From Bacillus_CJ salitolerans (GTDB lineage Bacteria; Bacillota; Bacilli; Bacillales; SA4), in the NCBI RefSeq assembly GCF_042680805.1, contig NZ_JBHUEM010000054.1, forward strand, positions 124,001 to 188,000: a stretch of 64,000 nt of DNA, read 5' to 3'. Each line of letters starts with the position of its first letter. Position 1 is the first letter of the stretch. Below the pieces are notes generated by a model, which did not search any database, was not told the origin of the DNA, and was given only the letters and a program-made list of their open reading frames with translations. Of this stretch, positions 35,301-42,988 are shown in pieces. The translations under genes were made by a program, and so were the position numbers.

Positions 35301-35332
35301 CTTTCTAATAAATTCGACTTATTTATTTTCAT
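32303..35332 (-). CDS. Class A penicillin-binding protein (PBP1A type) with FN3-like domain
   Basis: 1009-residue bifunctional peptidoglycan synthase. Seen: a short cytoplasmic N-terminus, a membrane anchor (about 32-55, VVWNLLLVFLVIGLMGLSFA), and the GT51 glycosyltransferase (about 75-260) with EDQYFYEHEG and GGSTLTQQLIKN. The transpeptidase (about 395-700) has STMK (SxxK), SYN (SxN) and KTGTS (KTG) in place. Then come an FN3-like domain (about 815-905) and a Pro/Asp/Glu-rich disordered tail ending KKNKPNLG. ATG follows GGGGG. Paralogue of PonA/PBP4; the exact B. subtilis equivalent is uncertain. Confidence 0.9.
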   Translation of the reverse strand: MKINKSNLLERLQTFRDIILHRNTVKSARVTYNVVWNLLLVFLVIGLMGLSFAGGAGAGYFASLVKDEPIRSYDSMKKDIYNYEETTELYFANNVYLGKLRSDLDREEIMLADISPYLIDALISTEDQYFYEHEGVVPKAIMRALLQEVTNSATQTGGSTLTQQLIKNQILTNEVSFERKAKEILLALRLEQFFKKEEILEAYLNVATFGRNSSGRNIAGVKTAAKGIFGIEVKDLNLAQAAFIAGLPQSPSRYTPFTNRGELKEDITPGLDRMKTVLSRMLENKKITKAQYDQALAFDLVGSFAKPKLSPQENYPWLTSEIEMRAKEILAFQLAEKDGYEDQDLLNNDDLFASYMSTADKNLRQNGYRIYSTIDKDIYDKMQQIKNEYAYYGSDRPEKVKDKETGETVKVMEPVQVGAVMIENQTGRIISFVGGRDHSIEQLNHATRAKRPNGSTMKPLLVYAPAMELGASHPGSILADVEIEIPAGSDIWSPKNYGEGYHGFVSARHSLAKSYNVPAAITYMKIIDQRPVSYLEKMGFSSLAKVDAHIPAMALGGMTEGVTVEENTNAYATFANGGKFVDAYLIERIETKDGELIYEHKSEEVEVFSPQTAYLTIDMMKDVIKKGTAAGVPGMLNFSSEWAGKTGTSQDYKDAWFVASNPNITFGLWLGYDTPKSLEKSYKGYSYSRRNQMLWAQLMNAAYEIRPELIETEESFNMPGGIVRRTYCTVSGLLPSDLCKEAGLIDTDIFNAEFVPKEEDDSLELGKYIMVGEKIYRALENSPEEFTKEGIMLKQSFLEANGLDKLEDLSQLIPKDDPRWNSIIIPETKDTVEDDGQMPSQVTQVVIKGNKLTWAAHPHKDIIGYRIYRASNFTELYEKVASITLNDYNKENGFTIDSSVSSYYVTAVDIAGNESPNSETVAYGDWTTEEPIEELPELPKLPELPGDEDENEDDESGNDDGSSDDPIDEIIDPIDDGGTNNTSPDPSKSVEAIRQSGVPSIKKNKPNLG

Positions 35333-35454
35333 GTACTATTCCCCCTAAAAATCTGATAATATTATATCACATAATAATTCGACTTTTATATACATCTGCA
35401 GTGATAATATTGGGAAATTCGACCTTTTCCTACTAAAAATGTATTTTCTTCGGT

Positions 35455-35484
35455 TTGACATTTACAATATAAATATGGTATTAA
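35455..35484 (+). promoter_or_regulatory. Promoter of the tyrS T-box transcript
   Basis: Perfect -35 TTGACA (35455-35460), 18-base spacer ending TGG, -10 TATTAA (35479-35484) with an extended-10-like TGG. Confidence 0.6.
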
Positions 35485-35529
35485 ATTTTATAAGTGTTCT
35501 TTTTATATCAAATAGGAAATAAGCTTTGA

Positions 35530-35756
35530 TTGGAACTTAGTAGTGTGGGTATCCCTGTTATAGAGAGCTGATGGGTGGTGGAAATCAGTACAAATAAACA
35601 CATGAAATACATCCAGGAGCTTCTTTTGTGAACGTGTTTTAGTAGCAAAAGACGGGATAACCGTTAAATGATCTGAGTGGAAAGTGATAAGCTTTCAACA
35701 AGGGTGGTACCGCGAATGATAAACTCGTCCCTTTTTTAGGGAGGAGTTTTTTTGTT
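35530..35756 (+). promoter_or_regulatory. Tyrosine T-box riboswitch upstream of tyrS
   Basis: Leader with the stem I start AGAGAGCTGATGGGTGGTGG, likely specifier TAC (Tyr codon, 35589-35591, context CAGTACAAA), and the conserved T-box AAGGGTGGTACCGCG (35700-35714) whose TGGT pairs with the uncharged tRNA acceptor end. A terminator ACTCGTCCC / GGGAGGAGT with T7 follows (35723-35754). Uncharged tRNA-Tyr should favour the antiterminator and allow tyrS expression. Confidence 0.92.
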
Positions 35757-35760
35757 TTTT

Positions 35761-35945
35761 AGGAAACTATAAAAGCTCATCATTTGTAAGATAACTGAGT
35801 AATGTGCTTAGTAATCCGGCTTCAGCGGCAAGCCCGCATGAGGTCAAATAACCTGTAATGAAGAAAAGGGAAAGATCTCCGTTTTCTTCATTACAGAACA
35901 ATTGCTCTGCCTGAAGCTAACCGGGGAGCCCTTAGCCTTTTGTTC
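35761..35945 (+). repeat. Family-1 modular intergenic repeat, copy R6, inside the tyrS leader
   Basis: Lies between the T-box terminator and tyrS. Variant 5' end AGGAAACTATAAAAGCTCAT shared with copy R8, then CCGGCTTCAGCGG. The GATGAAATGG and AAAG/CTTT modules are absent. The variable hairpin is the strongest of all copies: CTGTAATGAAGAAAA (35853-35867) / TTTTCTTCATTACAG (35882-35896). The 3' end is AAGCTAACCGGGGAGCCCTT then AGCCTTTTGTTC. Confidence 0.85.
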
Positions 35946-36008
35946 TTTTTCTAGTTATAACTTGATAAAAAGGAAAAACTACTTTTATAGAAAGAAGGGA
36001 TGGAATTT

Positions 36009-37271
36009 ATGGAATTACTAAAGGATCTTGAGTTTAGAGGGTTAATTCATCAAGCAACTGATTTAGATGGATTAGAAAAGCTATTATCAGAGGAGAGCAT
36101 TAAATTATATTGTGGGTTTGACCCAACGGCTGATAGTCTTCATATTGGAAATTTATTGGCAATTGTTACGCTTCGTCGTTTCCAACTCGCAGGTCATTCC
36201 CCGATTGGTCTTGTTGGAGGGGCAACCGGACTAATCGGAGACCCAAGCGGCAAGGCGAACGAACGCACACTTAACTCAAAAGAAGTAGTAGAAGAATTCA
36301 CTCAAAAAATAAGACAGCAATTATCGAGATTTCTTGATTTTGAACACGATATTAATCCGGCATCCATTTCGAATAACTTTGATTGGATTGGAAAACTTGA
36401 TGTTATTTCATTCTTACGTGATGTGGGTAAAAGCTTCGGGCTAAACTATATGCTGGCGAAGGACTCTGTTCAGTCTAGACTAGATGCTGGAATTTCGTTT
36501 ACTGAATTCAGTTATATGATTCTTCAATCCTATGACTTCCTCCAATTATACAAAGACAAAGGGTGCCGCTTGCAAATTGGGGGCAGTGACCAATGGGGAA
36601 ACATTACAGCGGGACTTGAACTCATCCGTAAGTCAATTGAAGATTCTAAAGCGTTTGGGTTAACAACCCCTCTAGTTACAAAAGCAGATGGAACAAAATT
36701 TGGAAAAACTGAATCTGGAACCATTTGGTTAGATCGTGAGAAGGTATCTCCTTACGAATTTTATCAGTTCTGGATAAACACTGATGATAGAGACGTAATT
36801 AAGTTCATAAAATACTTTACGTTTTTATCAAAGGAGCAGATTGAAGATATTGAAAAAGATATGCAAGAAGCTCCAGAGAAAAGAACTGCCCAAAAAACCC
36901 TAGCAGAGGAAGTAACGAAATTTGTTCACGGAGCAGAGGCTTTATCCCAAGCGATTAAAATATCGGAAGCACTGTTTAGTGGAAACATTTCCGATTTATC
37001 AGTAGAAGAAATTAAACAAGGCTTTAAAGATGTACCATCACACGAAGTAGAGAAGAGCGATCAACCAAATCTTGTTGATTTGTTAGTTGAGAGCAAGTTG
37101 GTGTCATCTAAGCGACAGGCCAGGGAAGATATTACTAACGGGGCAATTTACATTAACGGGGAACGAATTCAAGACCTTGATTTTACATTGACAGAGCAGG
37201 CAAGAATCGAAAATCAATTCACCGTAATTCGTCGCGGGAAGAAGAAGTACTTCTTAATTAAATTTGTATAA
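36009..37271 (+). CDS. tyrS: Tyrosyl-tRNA synthetase
   Basis: Class I aminoacyl-tRNA synthetase (420 residues). Seen: YCGFDPTADSLHIGN (HIGH-like motif with Asn in the last position), GGATGLIGDPSGK, the tyrosine-binding YMILQSYDF and QIGGSDQWGN, the KMSKS equivalent KFGKT (about residue 230), and the C-terminal S4-like RNA-binding domain SKRQAREDITNGAIYINGE. ATG 36000 is in frame, but 36009 has the better spacing from GAAGGG and matches the usual length. Controlled by the upstream T-box. Confidence 0.95.
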   Translation: MELLKDLEFRGLIHQATDLDGLEKLLSEESIKLYCGFDPTADSLHIGNLLAIVTLRRFQLAGHSPIGLVGGATGLIGDPSGKANERTLNSKEVVEEFTQKIRQQLSRFLDFEHDINPASISNNFDWIGKLDVISFLRDVGKSFGLNYMLAKDSVQSRLDAGISFTEFSYMILQSYDFLQLYKDKGCRLQIGGSDQWGNITAGLELIRKSIEDSKAFGLTTPLVTKADGTKFGKTESGTIWLDREKVSPYEFYQFWINTDDRDVIKFIKYFTFLSKEQIEDIEKDMQEAPEKRTAQKTLAEEVTKFVHGAEALSQAIKISEALFSGNISDLSVEEIKQGFKDVPSHEVEKSDQPNLVDLLVESKLVSSKRQAREDITNGAIYINGERIQDLDFTLTEQARIENQFTVIRRGKKKYFLIKFV

Positions 37272-37380
37272 TCACTTATAAAATGAAGTGAAATTCCATT
37301 TGTGTTTCTTCGCTATCTTTATGATGAAAGAAATTATAATTCGAACGAAAATGTTGGTCCAATCTATTTGAAAGTAAAAT

Positions 37381-37408
37381 AAAACCCTCTGCATATGCAG
37401 AGGGTTTT
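37381..37408. terminator. Bidirectional terminator, tyrS / rpsD
   Basis: AAAACCCTCTGCAT followed at once by ATGCAGAGGGTTTT: a perfect 14-bp inverted repeat between convergent genes. Confidence 0.85.
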
Positions 37409-37415
37409 AACATTA

Positions 37416-38018
37416 TTAACGAGAATAGAATTCTACGATTAATGATTCGTTAATCTCAGCTGGGAGCTCAGAACGCTCAGGTAAACGAGTGTAAGTTCCT
37501 TCTAACTTATCAGCATCAAATGTTAAGTAGTCTGGTACGAAGTTATTTACTTCAACAGATTCTTTAACAGCAGATAGATTACGTGACTTCTCACGTACTG
37601 AAATTGTTTGACCAGGCTTCACGCGATATGATGGAATATCAACGCGACCACCGTCAACTACGATGTGACCATGGTTAACTAATTGACGAGCTCCACGACG
37701 TGTACGAGCTAAACCTAAACGGTAAACTAGGTTATCTAAACGAGATTCTAATAGAATCATGAAGTTTTCACCGTAGATACCAGTCATTTTACCAGCAGCA
37801 TCAAAAGTACGACGGAATTGACGCTCATTTACTCCGTACATGTGACGAAGCTTTTGCTTTTCTTGAAGCTGTAAACCGTATTCAGAAATTTTCTTACGTT
37901 GGTTTGGACCATGTTGTCCAGGAGCGTAAGGGCGCTTTTCTAATTCTTTACCAGTACCACTTAAAGAGATACCTAATCGACGAGATAATTTCCAACTTGG
38001 ACCTGTATAACGAGCCAT
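37416..38018 (-). CDS. rpsD: 30S ribosomal protein S4
   Basis: 200-residue primary 16S rRNA-binding protein and translational autoregulator. Seen: MARYTGPSWKLSRRLGISLS, PGQHGPNQRKKISEYGLQL, and the S4 domain SRLDNLVYRLGLARTRRGAR plus QLVNHGHIVVDG. The open frame extends upstream to 38087, but ATG 38018 follows AAGGAGGAG and gives the canonical N-terminus. Transcribed alone, minus strand. Confidence 0.97.
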   Translation of the reverse strand: MARYTGPSWKLSRRLGISLSGTGKELEKRPYAPGQHGPNQRKKISEYGLQLQEKQKLRHMYGVNERQFRRTFDAAGKMTGIYGENFMILLESRLDNLVYRLGLARTRRGARQLVNHGHIVVDGGRVDIPSYRVKPGQTISVREKSRNLSAVKESVEVNNFVPDYLTFDADKLEGTYTRLPERSELPAEINESLIVEFYSR

Positions 38019-38231
38019 GAATGACTCCTCCTTATGCTTTTTATTAGCATAAAATAAAAACAGATGTAGCATATCAGTAATGCTCATTTTATTTTCTATG
38101 TATCCTCGCTCCAGCAGCAGGGAGTTACTCGATACACCACGTTATGAATGGTAGGGATGTCCTTTAAAACCATTTAAACGGGAATAAAATGAAACAAAAC
38201 AGCGACTACATAGGCTGCAATATTTTACACA
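38019..38231 (-). promoter_or_regulatory. Long 5' leader of rpsD, probable S4 autoregulatory region
   Basis: About 210 bases between the predicted start point and rpsD. In B. subtilis the rpsD leader binds S4 for feedback control. Here it contains several short complementary segments (for example CCCTGCTGCTGGAGCGAGG and the ACCATTC/AATGGT arms), but I could not fold it into the known pseudoknot by eye. Function is inferred from context. Confidence 0.45.
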
Positions 38232-38237
38232 AAGGAA

Positions 38238-38266
38238 ATTATATTATTTTATAGCATTGATGTCAA
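38238..38266 (-). promoter_or_regulatory. Consensus sigma-A promoter of rpsD
   Basis: On the minus strand TTGACA (38266-38261), 17-base spacer, TATAAT (38243-38238). Both hexamers are perfect. Confidence 0.85.
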
Positions 38267-38370
38267 GAAAAAATAAAAAACATAATTTCTATATATAATA
38301 AGAGAAGATTCATATGATATAATTATTAGGTATGTGAAGAGAAGCTAAGGAAGAATTGTAGGTGATAAAA

Positions 38371-40227
38371 ATGGAACGTAATCAAATGGAACATCAATCC
38401 ATAAAAGGTATTTTATTTGATCTTCTAATAAATGACGATACAACAACACGACCTAAGCTTATTACTTCTTTTGTTAAACTACTTCAACGATTCTTCTCTG
38501 CCGATATTGTTACCCTCTTCACCCATGTTGATCTAAAAAATCAGTTTATACCTGAATCTTCAACAAATATGCATATTATGACTAATCCAGGGATGTTTGT
38601 GATTGAGCAATCATCACCATTATACAATTATTTAGTGAATGGTAAACCATATAAGGATACATGTATTACTCAACACGCGGTCTACCTCCCAATCATACAA
38701 GAGAAGGAAATCAGTTATATCGTGTCTCTTCAGTTCTCTTCATTAGACGAGTTAACGATTGAGGATTCCTCTTGGGAATTTGTTGCCGAAGTGTGTGGTA
38801 AATTTTTGGAAAAGTCTCACAAGTTGGTAAATCTTTATGAAGATGAGCGTAGATATGAGCAACTATATAGAGTTACTTCTAAATTTCACTCTTCAATGAA
38901 AATGGATGATGTCCTAAATGAAGTCATTCAAACATTGAGAGAGGTATACCCTGACTTTACTTATTATTTATTATTATCCCATGACAACAAAAATTTAAAT
39001 AACCTACCGATAAAAGAATTGCAATATGATGATTCGAATTTAGCTGCCGCACAAGCTTATGTAACAGGGGACCTGCAATTAGAGGATGCACTTAAAGATC
39101 GGCGTTCAATTCTATATGCTCCTTTAAAAGGAAAACAAGGTGTATATGGGGTCTTACAGGTAATGGCACCTAATACACTTCTATTCCCAAAACAAGAAAT
39201 TAACTTTATCATGCTACTAGCTAATACTGCAGGGAGTGCTCTTGAAAATGCTCAACTATATGAGCAATCAAAGCGTGTTATTGTAGACTTGCAGTTGATA
39301 AATGAAACATCACATCAGTTAAATTCAAACCTTCGACTTACAGAAGCAATGACATTTATGTCAAAACAAATCGTTAATTCGTTTTTTGCTGATGAGGTAG
39401 GATTTATATTATTTGATGAAAAATCTGAAAATAAGTTGCTTCCTGGAAGTACAGGCTTCTTTCTAGATGATAATTCAAAGGAATTCGTAAACTATCTATA
39501 TAGTAAAATAAATATCGAAAACGAACCTATATTTGTCGGTGATGTATCATTAGATCCTCGTTCATTTCAGCATGAATTTAAGTCTGTAATGGCTGTTCCA
39601 ATGATTCAAAGTGGGATTTTAAGAGGAATTGCAGTTGTTCTTCATAAGGAACCATACTATTTTTCATTTGAGACCTTTAAATTGTTACAATCATTAATTC
39701 ATCATTCAACACTTGCTTTTACAAATGCTATGCTTCGCGAAGAACTTGAGAAATTAGTTATAACCGATCACTTGACGAAACTACATTCAAGAAAATACTT
39801 AAATGAAAAAATTAGTAAATCTATGGAAACTGATGCTTACGGGACGTTTATATTAATTGATATTGATAATTTTAAACAAGTAAATGATAAGCATGGGCAT
39901 CAGGTTGGAGATGAAATTTTAAAGCAAGTTGCAAAGGTAATTATTGAAAATATTCGGGAATTTGATGTAGGTTCACGCTGGGGGGGAGAAGAACTAGCTG
40001 TTTATTTACCTCGAGTGGATATTGAAGCTGGAATAGCTATTGCAAAACGTTTAGTTTTAAAGGTGAAAGAAGAAACGTGTCCAAGTATCACGATTTCATG
40101 TGGGGTTGGCTATTGGCGAAAAGGACAATCAGATACACCGATTACCTTGTTTAAACGTGCTGATGAAGCCCTCTATGATGCAAAAGAGAATGGCAAGGAT
40201 CAAGTTAGTGTACAGCCAATTCATTGA
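38371..40227 (+). CDS. ytrP: YtrP, GAF-GGDEF diguanylate cyclase
   Basis: About 618-residue soluble c-di-GMP synthase candidate with GAF-like sensory regions (about 170-300 and 310-450) and a C-terminal GGDEF domain (about 455-615). The active-site loop reads GGEEL, an accepted variant, and REFD placed five residues before it is an intact RxxD inhibitory I-site. DIDNFKQVNDKHGHQVGDEI is the magnesium/substrate region. ATG 38371 follows GTAGGTG; an alternative GTG at 38362 after AAGGAAG is possible. Confidence 0.88.
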   Translation: MERNQMEHQSIKGILFDLLINDDTTTRPKLITSFVKLLQRFFSADIVTLFTHVDLKNQFIPESSTNMHIMTNPGMFVIEQSSPLYNYLVNGKPYKDTCITQHAVYLPIIQEKEISYIVSLQFSSLDELTIEDSSWEFVAEVCGKFLEKSHKLVNLYEDERRYEQLYRVTSKFHSSMKMDDVLNEVIQTLREVYPDFTYYLLLSHDNKNLNNLPIKELQYDDSNLAAAQAYVTGDLQLEDALKDRRSILYAPLKGKQGVYGVLQVMAPNTLLFPKQEINFIMLLANTAGSALENAQLYEQSKRVIVDLQLINETSHQLNSNLRLTEAMTFMSKQIVNSFFADEVGFILFDEKSENKLLPGSTGFFLDDNSKEFVNYLYSKINIENEPIFVGDVSLDPRSFQHEFKSVMAVPMIQSGILRGIAVVLHKEPYYFSFETFKLLQSLIHHSTLAFTNAMLREELEKLVITDHLTKLHSRKYLNEKISKSMETDAYGTFILIDIDNFKQVNDKHGHQVGDEILKQVAKVIIENIREFDVGSRWGGEELAVYLPRVDIEAGIAIAKRLVLKVKEETCPSITISCGVGYWRKGQSDTPITLFKRADEALYDAKENGKDQVSVQPIH

Positions 40228-40275
40228 TATACTGTGTTCATGCATTTGTATTCTTTTCTTAAAATATAAATAGCT

Positions 40276-40314
40276 AAAAAAGCATTCTAATGTGAATGCT
40301 TTTTGTTTTTTTTT
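40276..40314 (+). terminator. Intrinsic terminator of ytrP
   Basis: AAAAAGCATTC / GAATGCTTTTT, 7-nt loop, then a long T run. Confidence 0.88.
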
Positions 40315-40318
40315 GAAA

Positions 40319-40332
40319 AGAAAGCGTTTTCA
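40319..40332. promoter_or_regulatory. cre site upstream of the methionine gamma-lyase gene
   Basis: On the minus strand TGAAAACGCTTTCT, a 14/14 match to TGWAARCGYTWNCW. It is 44 bases before the start codon, so it lies in or near the promoter and predicts CcpA repression. Confidence 0.72.
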
Positions 40333-40375
40333 TTCTGGCGGAAATATCATATTCTAGTAATAGGAGGGGAAGACA

Positions 40376-41575
40376 ATGAAGAAGGAGAAAAAGTTTCAGA
40401 CGAATGCTATTCATGGAGGATATGATTGTCAGCAATTTGAAGGTAGCTTAACACCTCCATTATTTCAGACTTCCACGTATGTCTTTAATTCTGCTCTTGA
40501 AGGAGAACGTAGATTTAGTGGAGAAGAGGATGGAATGATTTACTCTAGATTAGGTAATCCGACCGTCCGGCTTCTTGAGGACCGAATGGCTCTTTTAGAA
40601 GGTGGAGCAAAAGGACTTGCGTTTGGTTCAGGAATGGCAGCTGTATCTGCCGTGTTAATGCATCATGTCAAAAAAGATAGTCATATTTTATGCTCAAAGG
40701 GAATCTATGGTTGTACGTATGGACTTCTAACGTGGCTAAAAGAAAAATTTAATATATCATTTAACTTATCAAATATGCAGACAAAGGAAGAACTACATGA
40801 ATCAATAAATGACAAGACTTCTTGTATTTTTATTGAAACACCGATTAACCCAACAATGGAAGTTATTGATTTAACAATGGTTGTTGAAGTGGCTAAGGAA
40901 CGAGGAATTCCAGTTATTGTTGATAATACTTTTTGCTCACCTTATCTTCAAAGTCCACTCACTATGGGGTGTGATTTCGTTGTTCATAGTGCAACAAAAT
41001 ATATTGGAGGTCATGGAGATGTTGTAGCCGGAATCCTAGTCGGTCAAAATGAAGAAGATATCGTCGCCATTGCTGGAAATGAAAGAAAAGACATTGGAGG
41101 AATTATGTCTCCTTTTGATGCTTGGCTACTATTAAGAGGATTAAAGACCTTACATGTAAGAATGGATAGACATTGTGAAAATGCAGAGTTCATTGCTCAA
41201 AAGTTACAACAGCATAAAAATATCGAAACAGTTATTTATCCTAGCTTACTGACTGGGGACAAGAAGAGAATCATAGATTCGCAAATGAAAAAGCCAGGTG
41301 GTATTATCTCGTTTACTATTAAAGGAGATAAACAAGAAGCACAAACCTTGTTGGATCATTTGCAATTAATAAAAGTAGCCGTAAGTTTAGGAGATACTGA
41401 ATCCCTTATTCAACACCCCGCTACTATGACTCATGCGGTAGTTCCAGAAAATGAGAGACAAAACATGGGTATTACAGATAACTTAATTCGTCTATCGGTT
41501 GGACTGGAGTCTTGGGAGGATATTTGGGAGGATTTAGAACAGGCACTTAATGTTATTTCAACTGATAGAGTGTAG
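40376..41575 (+). CDS. Methionine gamma-lyase (Cys/Met metabolism PLP enzyme)
   Basis: 399-residue gamma-family PLP enzyme. Seen: YSRLGNPTVRLLEDRMALLEGG, AFGSGMAAVSAVL, the active-site segment SKGIYGCTYGLL whose Cys matches the catalytic Cys of methionine gamma-lyases, ETPINPTMEVIDL, and SATKYIGGHGDVVAG with the PLP lysine. The Cys favours methionine gamma-lyase (methionine to methanethiol, 2-oxobutyrate and ammonia) over cystathionine synthase or lyase. Inserted between ytrP and ytsP, which I recall as adjacent in B. subtilis. ATG follows AGGAGGGG. A cre site is upstream. Confidence 0.85.
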   Translation: MKKEKKFQTNAIHGGYDCQQFEGSLTPPLFQTSTYVFNSALEGERRFSGEEDGMIYSRLGNPTVRLLEDRMALLEGGAKGLAFGSGMAAVSAVLMHHVKKDSHILCSKGIYGCTYGLLTWLKEKFNISFNLSNMQTKEELHESINDKTSCIFIETPINPTMEVIDLTMVVEVAKERGIPVIVDNTFCSPYLQSPLTMGCDFVVHSATKYIGGHGDVVAGILVGQNEEDIVAIAGNERKDIGGIMSPFDAWLLLRGLKTLHVRMDRHCENAEFIAQKLQQHKNIETVIYPSLLTGDKKRIIDSQMKKPGGIISFTIKGDKQEAQTLLDHLQLIKVAVSLGDTESLIQHPATMTHAVVPENERQNMGITDNLIRLSVGLESWEDIWEDLEQALNVISTDRV

Positions 41576-41584
41576 GGAAAACTA

Positions 41585-41620
41585 AAAACAACCAATCCTT
41601 AAAGTGGATTTGGTTGTTTT
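41585..41620 (+). terminator. Terminator of the methionine gamma-lyase gene
   Basis: AAAACAACCAATCC / GGATTTGGTTGTTTT with one bulged T, directly after the stop. Confidence 0.75.
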
Positions 41621-41725
41621 CGTTTAGTTTCTATGGAATTAGGGTTATTCACCGTAAGTTGTAGTATTGATCAAGGATTGCTACTACTTTATACTCAAAA
41701 GTCTAATGCCGTAAATTTTTAATGA

Positions 41726-42208
41726 TTAAATATGCTCTTCTAAAATCTCAACAAACTTTTCTAAGTACTTTTCGTCAATCTCATCGAACCGATCTTTTAT
41801 TGGGCTGTCTATATCAAGAACTCCTACAACCTCGTTATTTTTAATTATTGGAACAACGATTTCGGATTGTGATGCTGCATCGCAAGCAATGTGACCTGGG
41901 AATGCGTGAACATCTGCAATACGCTGAGTAATCCTAGTTTCCGCTGCAGTACCGCAAACACCTTTCCCGAATGGAATTCTTACACATGCTGGTAACCCTT
42001 GGAATGGGCCTAATACTAACTCATTACTTCCCTCTGTAAGATAAAAACCTACCCAATTGATATTATCTAGAAATTGATTCAATAATGCAGAAGCGTTAGC
42101 TAAATTAGCAATGTTGTTTGGTTCGTCCTCTATTAAAGCTGATAGCTGTTTTAACAATAAGTCATAGTTTTTTTCTTTTGATTGTTGATATTGTTCGACC
42201 TTAAACAC
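41726..42208 (-). CDS. ytsP: Free methionine-(R)-sulfoxide reductase (GAF type)
   Basis: 160-residue GAF-domain enzyme (fRMsr family) that reduces free methionine-R-sulfoxide. The three conserved cysteines are in place: PACVRIPFGKGVCGTA (two) and GHIACDAAS (one). Other family blocks: WVGFYL, LGPFQGLPA and VGVLDIDSP. Convergent with the methionine gamma-lyase gene, so two free-methionine enzymes are adjacent here. Start ATG follows AAGGGGGA. Confidence 0.9.
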   Translation of the reverse strand: MFKVEQYQQSKEKNYDLLLKQLSALIEDEPNNIANLANASALLNQFLDNINWVGFYLTEGSNELVLGPFQGLPACVRIPFGKGVCGTAAETRITQRIADVHAFPGHIACDAASQSEIVVPIIKNNEVVGVLDIDSPIKDRFDEIDEKYLEKFVEILEEHI

Positions 42209-42346
42209 AAAAATCCCCCTTTTTTCTTGCGTAAATTATTCTAATCATATCAGAATTCGTTGGATTAGGCACGACTTTGTCGATGAAAATATAGAGGATT
42301 ACACCGAATAAAACAGAATGAGTAGGTAAGAATGGAGTGATACTTA

Positions 42347-42988
42347 ATGAGTTCATCGATCTCTTCAAAGGAAAAGGTTATACACGCAGCAATCTCCCTC
42401 TTTAATACAAAGGGCTTTAGTGGAACATCGGTACGGGATATTTCAGACAAAGCAAATGTAAATGTTGCGGTGATTTCATATTATTTTAAGAATAAAAAGG
42501 GATTATTAGAATATTTAATTGCCACTTTTTTAGATCAATATATTATTGAGATGGAATCTGTCATTTCCAACGAACACCTTACTACTTCTAAAGAGGTACT
42601 TCGGCAGATGATTCATAGAATTTTTTGCTTTCAGTCAGAGAACCGGCATTTGGCACGATTTGTATATCGTGAAATGACACTTGATAATGTGTTAATTCGT
42701 GAAGTAATGACAACGTATTTGGCAAAGGAAAAATATTATTTCAAACAAATATTTGAGAAAGGGATACGAAATGGAGAGTTTAGAAGAGTTTCTGTTCCAA
42801 CAGTTATTGCTCAATTAAAAGGGATGATTACCATGCCTTTTTTACAGCCCCAATACTTAACAGAGGTTTTGCATGTGGTACCTTATGATGATTTTTTCTA
42901 TAAACAATTTGAGAAAGAGATGGAACGTTGGATGGAGTTTGCTATTTGCTTGCCACCTCATTCTCAAAAGCTTGCATTACACCTATAA
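42347..42988 (+). CDS. refZ: RefZ, TetR-family forespore DNA-binding protein
   Basis: 213-residue TetR-type regulator. B. subtilis RefZ binds sites around the origin and helps position the asymmetric septum in sporulation. Seen: the N-terminal helix-turn-helix KEKVIHAAISLFNTKGF, SGTSVRDISDKANVNVAVIS, YYFKNKKGLLEYL, then an all-helical ligand domain with RHLARFVYREMTLDNVLIRE. The 3' end overlaps convergent hisJ by 6 bases. Confidence 0.88.
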   Translation: MSSSISSKEKVIHAAISLFNTKGFSGTSVRDISDKANVNVAVISYYFKNKKGLLEYLIATFLDQYIIEMESVISNEHLTTSKEVLRQMIHRIFCFQSENRHLARFVYREMTLDNVLIREVMTTYLAKEKYYFKQIFEKGIRNGEFRRVSVPTVIAQLKGMITMPFLQPQYLTEVLHVVPYDDFFYKQFEKEMERWMEFAICLPPHSQKLALHL

